Positions 27,531 through 35,956 of a DNA stretch of 64,000 nucleotides are shown piece by piece. The notes beneath the pieces are model-generated. The model saw only the letters and a program-made list of their open reading frames with translations, was not told where the DNA came from and did no database searches. The stretch is from Ailurus styani. Taxonomy: Eukaryota; Chordata; Mammalia; Carnivora; Ailuridae. The stretch lies in the NCBI GenBank assembly GCA_002007465.1, contig LNAC01000350.1, positions 424,014 through 488,013 on the forward strand, written 5' to 3'. Within the stretch, counting starts at the first letter, position 1, and each line of letters opens with the position of its first letter. The translations under genes and the position numbers were made by a program.

Positions 27531-29685
27531 CATATATATATATACGTAGGACTGCAAGGTCAAAGCTTCAAGAAGCAATACCTCAACATCAGGGTTTTTT
27601 TGGTTTTTATTAACTGAAAAAATGTTTATTTGTAAAGTTCTATTAGATTCTTTGGGTATAAACAGATTCTACCTTCAAAGAGGCTGGAACGAAGATGCAG
27701 GAGACCACACTTACTTAAATCACCGTACTACTACAAAGTAACTATTTTTACAATGAGTTCACAGGAGACTTGGCTGTCTAGCTTTGGAAAGAGGAAGAAC
27801 TGTGCCTGTCCAAAATAACAGGTTTGCTTTCACTGAATGACCTCAGTGACATTTATCTGCTCTTATGCTGGCTGCTCTAAATGTTAGAACCAAATTGTGT
27901 GACTCACTTCTAGCAAATTTACAGAATCTAGGGGCATATTGAGGAACTAATACCATCTCTAGCTTCATCTGATCTATATTCCCTCCATTCAGATTTTCCC
28001 ACTTTTAATTTTTCTTCTTATATTGCTTTTCTGTAAGTTGATGCAAATCCTTCCTGAAATAGGCTAAATGAAAATAAATAATATACATAAAATGAAAAGA
28101 GGTTCTGAAAAAGTCCTAAGGCAGTTCAGAAGAAGTAGTCATTACTTACAAGTGAGTGTGTATGCTTGTGTTCAGATGGGAGAGGGGAGTTTTGGGAGTC
28201 ACACCTCAAATATACAGAGATGGGGGGAAACATTTCAGGAAAAATAAATATGAACAAAGGCAAAGGTAGGTAAATATAAGAGGAAAAAGAGAACAGCTCA
28301 ATTTTAGTAAAGAGATAAACATGAAGAGAAGTAGCAGAATATATCAGAGCAGCAGAAGGGTTGGAAGGTATACTAGAACAGGGGTTTGGATTTTCTGTTG
28401 GAAAAATGCATAATAAAAGATTTCCGCATAGATGAGTGACATGCACAGAGTTGTCTTCAGGAAGGTGAATCTGTTAACAGTATGTAACATGATTTGGGGT
28501 AGAGAGAGTGGTAGATCAGTGACCTGTCAGGAAAACCCTGCAGAAATCCAGGTAAAATAGGGCAGTAGAAGAGAGAAAGTCCAACTAGAGTGCCACTCTT
28601 CAGAAGGCAATGGTGGCAATATAAAAATATACTGGCCCTGCTTATCTGGGGGACTGGCAAATTATCAATGAGAGATCTAAAAAATGAGCTTATGAATGTG
28701 CTGTCTTTCATGTTCCGAATTCAATCCTAATGTTAAAATTGACATGCAGCGAACTTTTATAACTCACTTAATATGGGCCAGGTATGATGCTAAATGTTTC
28801 CATATCACCCTATTTCTACTACACAAAATCCCCATGAAGCCGATACTCTATTTACCCTAGTTCATAGAACAGGGAGGGGTTGAGTTTAGATAATCTTCCT
28901 AAAATCACATAGCCAGTAAGTGCCATAATTAACTTAGAATCTAAGCAGTATCCCTCCAAAGCCTGAGGGCTTGACCACTATCTCAAATTAACCCATACTG
29001 AGCATTCTATTGTACTGAGCATAACGTAAAAATTACCAGAGCTGTAATAACGGAGTGGGCCACCAGGAGGCAGTAAACGCCTTAACCCCGGAGACGTTCT
29101 ATCAAGTAGTTGATTTGGTAGGGCAACTGAAGAGAAAAGCTGCCTCGTCCTGCTGGAAAGTCTTTAAATTCCCCTACCATTCAGAATCAAATTCTCTAAT
29201 CCTTGCAACTCCAGAGCATTCTCAGGCCAGCAGTTTCGCCATCACTTGGGGGCTTGTTAGAAATACATAGTATCATCAGCGCCATCCCGGAATTACTGAA
29301 TCAGAATCTGTATTATAAAAGAGCACCCTGTGATTAATAGACACATTAAAGTTTTAGAAGCACTGGCCTAATTTAACCTTTTAAGTTTCATAAAGAAGCC
29401 GAAACTACCCAACAGAAGGACAAACACAGGCTGGACTGGGGTGCACTGGGTGGGCACAGGGCTCCTGGGGTTGCACACCACAGGGCGGGCGCTGAAACCA
29501 AGGGGCCTCACCCCGTCGAGAAGGATGATGCGCCCAGCGCAGGAACTGGTGGTGAAGTACTGTTCTCGCCCATTCAGGAGCTGCACGAGTTCTACCACAT
29601 CTTCGTCCACACTGCCCTTCCGGCTGAGGTCCGCTTTGCTCAGACACTGCGCCTTCCATCTCCTGAACTCTGCGGAACGATCCAT
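13327..29685 (-). CDS. TYW3: TYW3, tRNA-yW synthesizing protein 3 (six coding exons)
   Basis: Coding exons in transcript order are 29685-29512, 26692-26612, 24968-24870, 24440-24369, 21834-21701 and 13540-13327. They total 774 bases, giving 257 residues plus TAA, and every intron is GT-AG with phases that join cleanly. I recognise the protein from its start [20 protein letters not shown], the TTSSCAGR motif at residues 45-52, GFRNSGI at 126-132 and its end FPEDY. In the family, TYW3 uses S-adenosylmethionine to N4-methylate the 7-aminocarboxypropyl-demethylwyosine intermediate at position 37 of tRNA-Phe, the third step toward wybutosine. The last 70 residues form a lysine-rich then acidic tail, probably disordered. 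As I recall it, the human protein is 259 residues; the shortfall fits a shorter Asp run in the tail. It is divergent from CRYZ across a shared CpG island. An in-frame upstream ATG at 29748 would add 21 residues; I chose 29685 because it matches the known mammalian start. Confidence 0.96.
14690..14915 (+). mobile_element. MIR SINE
   Basis: Includes 'ctcaatttcctcatttatga' and 'cttagcacagtgtctggcac' followed by 'aaagtaagttctcaat', the MIR core and 3' end in order. In TYW3 intron 5. Confidence 0.75.
17330..17560 (+). mobile_element. L2 LINE ORF2 fragment
   Basis: 'ccttgcctcctccttctttc', 'gtctgtcaccattttc' and 'ttctcacctggaatatgc' correspond to the L2 ORF2 3' part. In TYW3 intron 5. Confidence 0.55.
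18296..19050 (+). mobile_element. L1 3' end (ORF2 C-terminus and 3' UTR)
   Basis: Sense L1 text: 'cagggaaatgcaaatcaaaa', 'acctgtcaggatggcaacta', 'ggtgggaatataaaatagtt', 'ataagccagacacaaaagga' and a 3' UTR ending 'ttttaccataaaaaag'. Broken by stops. It is an old L1M-type relic in TYW3 intron 5, antisense to TYW3. Confidence 0.92.
20520..20670 (+). mobile_element. Possible MIR fragment
   Basis: 'atgaagtcaaggatgttgag' and 'taacttgtggtggatccaga' resemble the reverse-strand MIR core. Weak. Confidence 0.35.
21701..21834 (-). CDS. TYW3: TYW3 coding exon 5 (residues 143-187)
   Basis: This 134-base exon follows acceptor TTGTAG and ends two bases into an Arg codon (AG, then G in exon 6) before donor GTATAT. 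It encodes [20 protein letters not shown] and then the helical [20 protein letters not shown] segment, ending KRIER. Confidence 0.95.
22440..22740. repeat. Old dispersed repeat, family not named
   Basis: Text of the type 'tgatccctgcccttaagagc' then 'ttacactttaaaacagg' recurs in diverged form at 16910-17060, 17610-17900 and 42010-42200 of this window, which marks a common ancient mammalian repeat. Confidence 0.4.
23550..23959. mobile_element. hAT-type DNA transposon interrupted by a CAN SINE
   Basis: The left part reads 'ccaaggttggcaaacttctg', 'gatagtaaatatttctgact' and 'ttgccactgtagcacaaaag'; the right part reads 'gggccataatttgctggacc'. These are the ends of one common MER-type hAT element. 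The SINE at 23692-23894 splits it. Confidence 0.75.
23692..23894 (+). mobile_element. CAN SINE, young copy with target-site duplication
   Basis: Near-consensus sequence with long poly-A. It is flanked by TGGGAGTAGTGG at 23679-23690 and 23895-23906. In TYW3 intron 4, antisense to the gene. Confidence 0.96.
23965..24045 (-). mobile_element. MIR SINE fragment
   Basis: 'gaaaattgagaccctgagga' and 'catgcccaagttcatataac' match the complementary MIR core. Confidence 0.55.
24369..24440 (-). CDS. TYW3: TYW3 coding exon 4 (residues 119-142)
   Basis: This 72-base phase 0 exon lies between acceptor TTACAG and donor GTAAGA. It encodes [20 protein letters not shown] then KTML, a strongly conserved part of the fold. 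Intron 3, before it, is only 429 bases and is largely filled by a SINE. Confidence 0.95.
24622..24817 (+). mobile_element. CAN SINE with target-site duplication
   Basis: Flanked by AATTAAATCTAC at 24606-24617 and 24818-24829. It fills most of the 429-base TYW3 intron 3 and ends 52 bases from the exon 3 donor. Confidence 0.94.
24870..24968 (-). CDS. TYW3: TYW3 coding exon 3 (residues 86-118)
   Basis: This 99-base phase 0 exon follows acceptor TTTAG and precedes donor GTAACG. It encodes [20 protein letters not shown] then [21 protein letters not shown] lies 52 bases beyond its donor, in intron 3. Confidence 0.95.
25281..25379 (+). mobile_element. Short tRNA-Lys-like CAN SINE
   Basis: About 95 bases resembling a tRNA-Lys gene: a TGGCTGGATCAGTCCGTAGA box A region, 'gagttcaagtcccatg' box B region, then poly-A. 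No CCA-compatible acceptor stem is kept, so it is a SINE and not a tRNA gene. Confidence 0.85.
25410..25596 (+). mobile_element. CAN SINE
   Basis: Head 'gggtatctgggtggctcagt', body 'ctgctcagcagggagtctgc' and tail AAATAAATAAAACATC. Next to the short SINE at 25281. Confidence 0.93.
26612..26692 (-). CDS. TYW3: TYW3 coding exon 2 (residues 59-85)
   Basis: This 81-base phase 0 exon follows acceptor TTTTAG and ends before donor GTAAGT. It encodes [20 protein letters not shown] and continues to DDV, matching the family segment after the SSCAGR block. It is too short to stand out as an open frame and was found by matching protein and splice sites. Confidence 0.95.
27021..27117. repeat. AT-rich palindromic low-complexity tract
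   Basis: Alternating TATAT and TATTTATAT blocks that can pair with themselves. In TYW3 intron 1 beside an antisense SINE. Confidence 0.9.
27118..27284 (-). mobile_element. CAN SINE, antisense
   Basis: Ends 'agccacccaggtgcctc' with internal 'atgaccctgagatcatgaca'. Sense relative to TYW3. Confidence 0.88.
27461..27544. repeat. (TA)n microsatellite
   Basis: About 84 bases of nearly pure TA with a few TG and CA steps. TYW3 intron 1. Confidence 0.97.
28745..28985 (-). mobile_element. MIR SINE
   Basis: 'atatgggccaggtatgatgc', 'aaatccccatgaagccgata' and 'aaaatcacatagccagtaag' follow the complementary MIR order. Confidence 0.75.
29060..29073 (+). promoter_or_regulatory. Possible CTCF site at the CpG island edge
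   Basis: CCACCAGGAGGCAG matches the CTCF core with one weaker base. It lies in TYW3 intron 1, about 380 bases from the CpG island edge. Confidence 0.35.
29209..29366. mobile_element. Non-autonomous DNA transposon (MER type)
   Basis: 'cttgttagaaatacatagta', 'ttactgaatcagaatctgta' and 'cattaaagttttagaagcac' form a widespread mammalian MER repeat that I believe is hAT-related. It ends at the edge of the CpG island. Confidence 0.6.
29512..29685 (-). CDS. TYW3: TYW3 coding exon 1 (residues 1-58)
   Basis: The exon begins at ATG 29685 and ends in codon GGG (Gly58), with donor GTGAGG at 29511-29506. It carries the TTSSCAGR motif at residues 45-52, the most conserved block of the TYW3 family. The reading frame stays open upstream to an ATG at 29748 and runs past the donor into intron sequence. 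It lies wholly inside the CpG island. Confidence 0.96.
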
Positions 29686-29900
29686 GCGAGGAAGGATTTG
29701 GAGTCTACACTTTGACATTAGCCCTCGCCTTTCCCTGGGGGAAGCCATTTTGAAGCGGGTGGTGGCCGGAAAGGCCCAAACTTCCTCCTCGTTCCGCGTT
29801 CGGGAGCGTGTCGTGCCCTCCCCTGAGGGCGGGGAAAGAGGCGGGGCCGAGGCGGAGCCAGCAAGTGTAGAAGACGCCCAGGCCCGTCCCCTTCCCTGCG
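29686..29900. promoter_or_regulatory. Bidirectional core promoter, TYW3 (-) and CRYZ (+)
   Basis: Only 263 bases separate the TYW3 start codon (29685) from the CRYZ exon 1 donor (29949). The interval holds GC boxes (GGGCGGGG at 29827-29834, GGCGGGGC at 29840-29847) and, on the minus strand, AAAATGGC around 29751-29744, which resembles a YY1 site. I see no TATA box. Transcription starts are inferred, not seen. Confidence 0.75.
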
Positions 29901-29948
29901 GAATCTGAGCGAGCCCTCGCAGGTGTTGCTTCCCCGCTCTAGAACCGG
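29850..29948 (+). other. CRYZ: CRYZ noncoding exon 1 (5' end approximate)
   Basis: A consensus donor GTAAGT begins at 29949 immediately downstream of the GC boxes, and the first coding exon starts 5.9 kb away with its own acceptor and 13 bases of leader. That fits a noncoding first exon. The 3' end is well supported by the donor; the 5' end is a guess. Confidence 0.6.
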
Positions 29949-30744
29949 GTAAGTAGTTTGAAAAAGTTCCGTTTAGGTGTTAAGGTAGCGAATCTCCCGC
30001 CGCTCGTCCACAGAAGAGCCGAGTTTGACTGTGGTAGCGCTCTTGTCCCGCGTTTTCTAGACAATCTGAAAAAGCTGGTGGCCGAAGACCTTTCCCCTCT
30101 AGGGGCTGCTAATTCCTCATCCCGTAAATCGCGCAGGCACTTTCCCTGCCGGCCGCGAGCTCCCAGCCCTGGTCTTCAGGGAGACCTGCTTTTCGGCCGC
30201 ACCCTGCAGGGCGCCGTGGGCCGCGCTCCGGCCGCCACGCTGGGCTTGGGCGTTGCTGCTGCCGCCGGCGTCGGCCGAGTGCCCTGTGCACAGCCCCACG
30301 GCGGGAACACGCTTCTTCTCTGCGCTTCCCGCCACTGCGGGACTCCGGCGCTGCCCCCGCCCCGTCTTAGGTCGCCTCTGCCGTCAGAGCTGCCGTCTTA
30401 CTTTCGGAGAGAAATGCCGAGCTTCTTTGACCGCCCCCTCCCCCATCCACCCCGGTGACCCCGACCTAGAATAACTTTCAAAGGAAAACAATTACAAAAC
30501 ACCGTGTAAACACATCGTTAAATATTCACTTAGTTCCGAGACGAGGCTTATCTCAGTGACCAGAGAATGCCTTAATGATGGAACTATTTAAAGGCTGAAG
30601 TTCGGACTTCTAGTGGAAAAGTTGTGCGATTCCCCCTGAAGCCACTGGCATGCTCCGTGTGTGTCTGGTCAGCAGCAGCAAATCCCACAGCTCTTTCCCA
30701 ATCACTGGAGAGTGGCTGGCCTAGTTCCATCCAGTCTTTACATC

Positions 30745-30870
30745 CAAGAACCTGGGGATTAAATTATCTATTCAACTTCTCCACCACCACTCCCTCTTAT
30801 CGGAAGTGGACACTGAGATCAGACCTGGGAAGTAACCTGACGAGGTCACACAGCCAGGAAGAGACTTTTC
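30745..30870 (-). mobile_element. MIR fragment
   Basis: 'cctgacgaggtcacacagcc' preceded by 'ggacactgagatcagacctg' matches the complementary MIR core. It lies just left of the assembly gap. Confidence 0.55.
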
Positions 30871-30891
30871 TTAGGCTACTTTTAATTTTTT

Positions 30892-31211
30892 NNNNNNNNN
30901 NNNNNNNNNNNNNNNNNNNNNNNNNNNNNNNNNNNNNNNNNNNNNNNNNNNNNNNNNNNNNNNNNNNNNNNNNNNNNNNNNNNNNNNNNNNNNNNNNNNN
31001 NNNNNNNNNNNNNNNNNNNNNNNNNNNNNNNNNNNNNNNNNNNNNNNNNNNNNNNNNNNNNNNNNNNNNNNNNNNNNNNNNNNNNNNNNNNNNNNNNNNN
31101 NNNNNNNNNNNNNNNNNNNNNNNNNNNNNNNNNNNNNNNNNNNNNNNNNNNNNNNNNNNNNNNNNNNNNNNNNNNNNNNNNNNNNNNNNNNNNNNNNNNN
31201 NNNNNNNNNNN
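30892..31211. other. Assembly gap, 320 Ns
   Basis: Unsequenced bases in CRYZ intron 1. An antisense L1 begins at the right edge and a T-rich run sits at the left edge, so a repeat probably caused the gap. Confidence 0.98.
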
Positions 31212-31893
31212 CCTCATATCAGAGAGATCATATGATAATTGTCTTTCTCTGACTGACTTATTTCGCCTAGCATAATACCCTCTAGTTCCATCCACGTCGT
31301 TGCAAACGGTTCATTTCTTTTGATGGCTGCATAGTATTCCATTGTATATATATATACCATATCTTCTTTATCCATTCATCTGTTGATGGACATCTAGGTT
31401 CTTTCCATAGTTTGGCCATTGTGGACATTGCTGCTATAAACATTCGGGTGCATGTGCCCTTGAGGATCACTACATTTGTATCTTTAGGGTGAATACCCAG
31501 TAGTGCGATTGCTGGGTCATAGGGTAATTCTATTTTCGACTTTTTGAGGAACCTCCATACTGTTTTCCAGAGTGGTGGCACCAGCTTGCATTCCCACCAA
31601 CAGTGTAGGAGGGCTTCCCTTTCTCCGCTTCCTTGCCAAAATCTGTCATTTCCTGACTTGTTAATTTTAGCCATTCTGACTGGTGTGAGGTGGTGTCTCA
31701 CTGTGGTTTTAATTTGTATTTCCCTGATGCCAAGTGATTTTAAGCACTTTCTCATGTGTCCATTGGCCATTTGAATGTCTTCTTTCCAGAAATGTCTGTT
31801 CATGTCTTCTGCCGATTTCTTGATTGGATTATTTGTTCTATGGGTGTTGAGTTTGATAAGTTCTTTATAGATTTTGGATACAAGCCCTTTATC
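31212..31893 (-). mobile_element. L1 LINE ORF2 C-terminal fragment, antisense in CRYZ intron 1
   Basis: A 173-codon open minus-strand frame (31803-31282) contains [33 protein letters not shown] and [16 protein letters not shown], the standard L1 ORF2 C-terminal order. After one frame break it continues as [14 protein letters not shown] up to the gap. The long intact frame points to a fairly young carnivoran L1 copy. The rest of its 3' end is missing or in the gap. Confidence 0.95.
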
Positions 31894-32734
31894 TCATTAC
31901 ATGAGTCATTCTTGATCAACAGCAGCACATTTCGTATGATGATATTCCAAGTTCTTATTTTTTTTATGACTTGCCAGAAATTCTTATTTTATCTTGCTTA
32001 TACCCTTCTCTCATAAGTGCCCTTGCTCTAGCTTTGTGATTTGATTGCTTCACTCTGTATTAAAATATAGTTCTAACGTTTTCTCTATCCCTTTAGTTTT
32101 TATTAAACCAAACAGATTGAAACAAAGCATAGAAAAAGATCACTGTTTGAGGAGGAATTTTAAATTCTGTATTTCCTAGATTTCCAAAGTATGCTTGGCA
32201 ACTTTTTATAGATCAGAAGTACAACCAAAAATTAAACCAGGTCCTCTAATTTAAAGTTTATACTTGACGAATAGAAAAATCTATTTGAAAACACTGGCAA
32301 GGTGGCAGGCCTGCTGACATGCAAATGATTTAGTCTGAATAATAGAGCCTGTTGCATGCTGGGCTTGCTGGGAAGCGCTCACATCCTGTGTCCTTGCAGT
32401 TAATCCCCAAAGGATCCTATGTGAGGGAGAACTGGCCCCATTTTACAGATAAGGACATTATTAGTTTTCCTAATAGAGTCATGTCCTATGTATCACTGCT
32501 GGATCCCCTAACTTACAGCCATTTGGAAAATTTCACACTCTGAGCAGATGCCTTAATCATAAAATATGTAATCCTACCTGCAGTTTAGTTAAATTTCGTA
32601 TTTCTAGCTCAGCCTGTCTCACTATCATCATTATAAAGTGTATTTTTAAGAAGTTAAGGATCTCCTATGCCAACATTTCAAAGGGTAAGATGAAAAGGAT
32701 TGTACAGTAAGGAAAAAAATCAATTAACATTTAA

Positions 32735-32830
32735 GATAGAGGACTAGGGTTCTAGCTCTACTTCTGTGTGACCCTGGTGAGTCTCTTAACCTCTTAGAAT
32801 GTTTTCTTATCCATAAAATGGTTGGTGAAT
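32735..32830 (+). mobile_element. MIR fragment
   Basis: 'ctacttctgtgtgaccctgg' and 'ttcttatccataaaatggtt' are the MIR core. Confidence 0.6.
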
Positions 32831-33554
32831 TTATTTCTATTTCTGCATACAATTAAATGGTTGCTTTCCTCCCTGTCGTGAAAATAATTACACCATTGGG
32901 CAAAAAATACATGGCTTTTAGAAGAAATTAGGTGTTAGGAGTTTAAGGATTATAATTACTATTAGTATATTATTTTATTCTCTTTATTATTCCCTTTGAC
33001 ATATCACTTTATGTATTATATATTATGAAACAGATGATGATCCTGTGAATAGTTGAAGGGGTTTTCAAAGGCAATTTATGCAGATTGAAGCCTGATGGAT
33101 CATAGTGGCAAAGGCTCAGTGGGAAATAAAATGGACAGAAGCAAAGTAGAAGACAGCACTGTCAAGGTTATGCCCGGTCTCCTTACACGCTTGATAGGAT
33201 AAAATGATAGCACTAGGCAAGGCAGCAGGGTCTTCTAAGTCCAGTATTAAGGATGAATATCCTTCTTCCTTTGTTCTTTTATCCCAACTTAGCAGATATC
33301 AAAATGTAGGTGGGGGAGAATGTATGTGTTAGATAATTTTGATAGATCCTATCTCAGGGTAATTTTGCTTTTATTACTGCTGCAGTTCTTTGAGGATAAT
33401 GATGTCTGTTGGTGAAAAGGTAGCTGCAAGTGCTTGAGAGAAATAAATAGAAAGTAGGTAAAAGTAGAAAAGTCATTGCAGATCTTACATGGTGTGTGTA
33501 GCTATGTGAAAGAATGAGGGCACAGAGTGAACAGGAACTAGGAGGGGGACTGGG

Positions 33555-33645
33555 GCATTTTCTCTTTGCACTTTGTATTCTCTGGGGTTAACACAGTGCC
33601 TTACTTATAGTTAATGTTCAAAAAATACATGTTGAATGAGTAACT
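33555..33645 (+). mobile_element. L2 3' end fragment
   Basis: 'acacagtgccttacttatag' then 'caaaaaatacatgttgaatg' is the decayed L2 3' terminus. Confidence 0.55.
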
Positions 33646-33839
33646 GCCCTTGTTTGATATTAATGTTTTGTTTAAATAATTCTCCAGACTGAATTCTTTG
33701 AGGTGAAGTTTTTGTTTTTATAATCTGAGTCCCATAAATATTGTTATGTAAAATCAGAAGTAGTTATGGAATTATAGAATCAAGAGTCTTTTAATAAATA
33801 AGAAATTGGAAAGGAGAAAAGAGATGGGAAAAGAATCAT

Positions 33840-34065
33840 GATGTCTACTATATATAGGAGTGAACATTTGCTGGGTTCAGCGCTTGATGCTTGCTGTGTC
33901 TGTAGCACAGTAACCCTGAGTGGGAACCCAGTTTTGAAATGAAGAAGCTCAACAAAGTTGACTGCCTTGCCCAAGGCCATCTGGCTAGTAAATGATAGAG
34001 CTGGAATTCATACTGAAAGCTGTCAGATTCCAAAACCTGTACTCTTTCCATAATGCTGCGCTGAC
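33840..34065 (-). mobile_element. MIR SINE
   Basis: 'gccttgcccaaggccatctg' and 'agtaaatgatagagctggaa' followed by 'ctctttccataatgctgc' match the complementary MIR. Confidence 0.75.
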
Positions 34066-34079
34066 GACAAAAAGGGAAA

Positions 34080-35820
34080 AGAAAGCTGTGTTCTTTCCAG
34101 AATGGAAAACTCTGAGCTGGGCAACCTTGTTTCTTGTTGTTCTTGTTGTTGCTGGGTTTTTTTCTGTTTTATTGTCTTTATATTTTCACTTTCTTGTCTA
34201 AGAAATACCTAGCTTGAGTGAAGAGCTAGAGAGAAATTCAGTAGTGAGACTGCTGGTAGGTGTGGAGTGAGCTGTCTTTTCCTGGTCCTCATGCTGCACA
34301 GGTGCCACCCACAGGAACTGCCCAACTGCTCTACAGTGACCTTAGGTTTATGTCTTCTGCCTGCTTCTGTCCCCTTGTATTTGAGGTCTGCCCTTCAGGG
34401 CATGTCACTGCTAAACAACGCCTAGCAGTGGACAATTTACTTTCTCCTCTGTGCTAGGTACTATGTGGCATCATTTAAAATAAAGGGTTTTAAAATGATT
34501 CAATTTTTTATTAATTATATCAGGAACTTTCCACTAATAACACTATCAAAATGTTTTTGATCACCCCCTGTACTTGGAATGACATTTTATAGTTAGCATA
34601 TACTCTGTTGTGAATAGTAGTCCTGTGTTGAGCTTCAATATAGTAAAAGTCTGAATTCTTTCATCTCAAGTCCTAGTTTCTGCAGCTGTTTTTGATCTTT
34701 CACCTACTCATGGTTGATGAATATAATTATTCCAGAAGTTAGCAACGATTCTGGGTGGTGGCAGAGTCTAACTAACTATTTGATGTGGTTAATGTCAAGA
34801 AATTGTGATAACCCAGAAGCAGAATTAAGGAGATACAGTCAGAACCTTTTCGTTTCATCGCTATAGGTATGGAAGGTTTCCATAATTAGCTATTTTTATA
34901 TTCAAGTGTTCTTTACCTTTTCTTAGAGTGTATTTTAACTCTGAGTTTTCATTTTAATGACAACAGTGGTAGAAAAAAAATAACAGTGGTAGGACAGAAA
35001 GGTTAAGTGTAAATGACCCTAGTAATTTATAAAAGATTACATACAAAGCAGTTTTTTTAGTTTTCCATGTTTTCCCCTTTGTTAAAATGAATGAACTTCA
35101 TAAAGCTAAGTGTTTCACCATTAATAAATCTCAAAAACTTAATGTTGAGAAGAAAAAGCAAGTTGCAGAATTAAGTACAGTATGACCCAATCTCAATAAA
35201 GTTTGAGAACATGCAACACAATAGCACATACTGTTGCATGAAGTAGTGATATGACGTCATGCCTGGAACTGATGAGCACTTAGTCTATGGTAATAATCAC
35301 CTCTTAAAAGGCTGGGCCAGAAGTGGTTTTGGAGATGGGTACACAAGGCTTCAGTTATGTCTATAATGTTCTAGGTTTTTAAAATGTTGAGATTTATTAA
35401 AGCAGGGTGGCAGATAAATGTGTTCATTATATTCTTTATGTTTCTATATTTGAAATATTTCATAATCTAACAGAAGTTCTATTTATCTAATGTTAATAAA
35501 GCTTAACAAATTTCTAAGATGTGGCAGCACAAACTTGCACAAAAAGAAACCTAAGATACTGTATCATGCTATGTCTAGCCAGATGTTTTTGTTTGCATGT
35601 TTGATTCCCTTGTGGAAGGCACTGAATCTCTACAGGAAGTAATATCCAGTATTTTGCTTTGTAGCTGAAGGATTTGTAAGATGAAAGGTCCTTAAACATG
35701 AAATGAGATCTATGTAAGCTCATGATTTAAATTGTTGTTTGAAAAATTGTTTGATCTGCCCCTTCCAGGGGAGGAAAACATAGTGATACAGCCTAGATAC
35801 CATATGACAATACATTATTT
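34080..35820. other. CRYZ intron 1 right part, nothing recognised
   Basis: AT-rich intronic DNA without a repeat I can name confidently. 35160-35500 has the texture of an old L1 or other tail. It ends in the polypyrimidine tract of the first coding exon. Confidence 0.4.
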
Positions 35821-35845
35821 TTTTTTTCTTAGTATCTAGATCACC

Positions 35846-35956
35846 ATGGCGACTGTTCAGAAGTTGATGAGAGCGATTCGAGTTTTTGAATTTGGTGGTC
35901 CAGAAGTGCTGAAACTCCAGTCGGATATTGCAGTACCAATTCCAAAAGACCATCAG
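35846..35956 (+). CDS. CRYZ: CRYZ first coding exon (residues 1-37)
   Basis: The acceptor is TTCTTAG at 35832, followed by 13 leader bases and ATG in a strong Kozak setting (ACCATGG). It encodes [20 protein letters not shown] and continues to PIPKDHQ, and it ends on a whole codon before the GT at 35957. The donor CAG|GTGGAA is weaker than average but in the right place. Confidence 0.96.

Larger units (their letters stand above)
29440..30465. promoter_or_regulatory. CpG island covering the TYW3/CRYZ divergent promoter
   Basis: GC content and CpG frequency rise abruptly here against an AT-rich surround. The block covers TYW3 exon 1, the probable CRYZ exon 1 and the first 500 bases of CRYZ intron 1. 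Long open frames in it are composition artefacts of high GC. Confidence 0.9.

Noticed and set aside
29441..30458. Long plus-strand open frames of 155 and 166 codons in the CpG island
   Set aside because: High GC content removes stop codons; the first runs antisense over TYW3 exon 1, neither has family resemblance, and the second spans the CRYZ exon 1/intron 1 region.
30624..31295. 203- and 137-codon frames across the gap
   Set aside because: Most of each is unknown bases; the right end belongs to L1.
29949..35832. Alternative lens promoter of CRYZ in intron 1, as known in guinea pig
   Set aside because: Nothing in the sequence lets me point to such a promoter, and carnivores are not known for lens zeta-crystallin.
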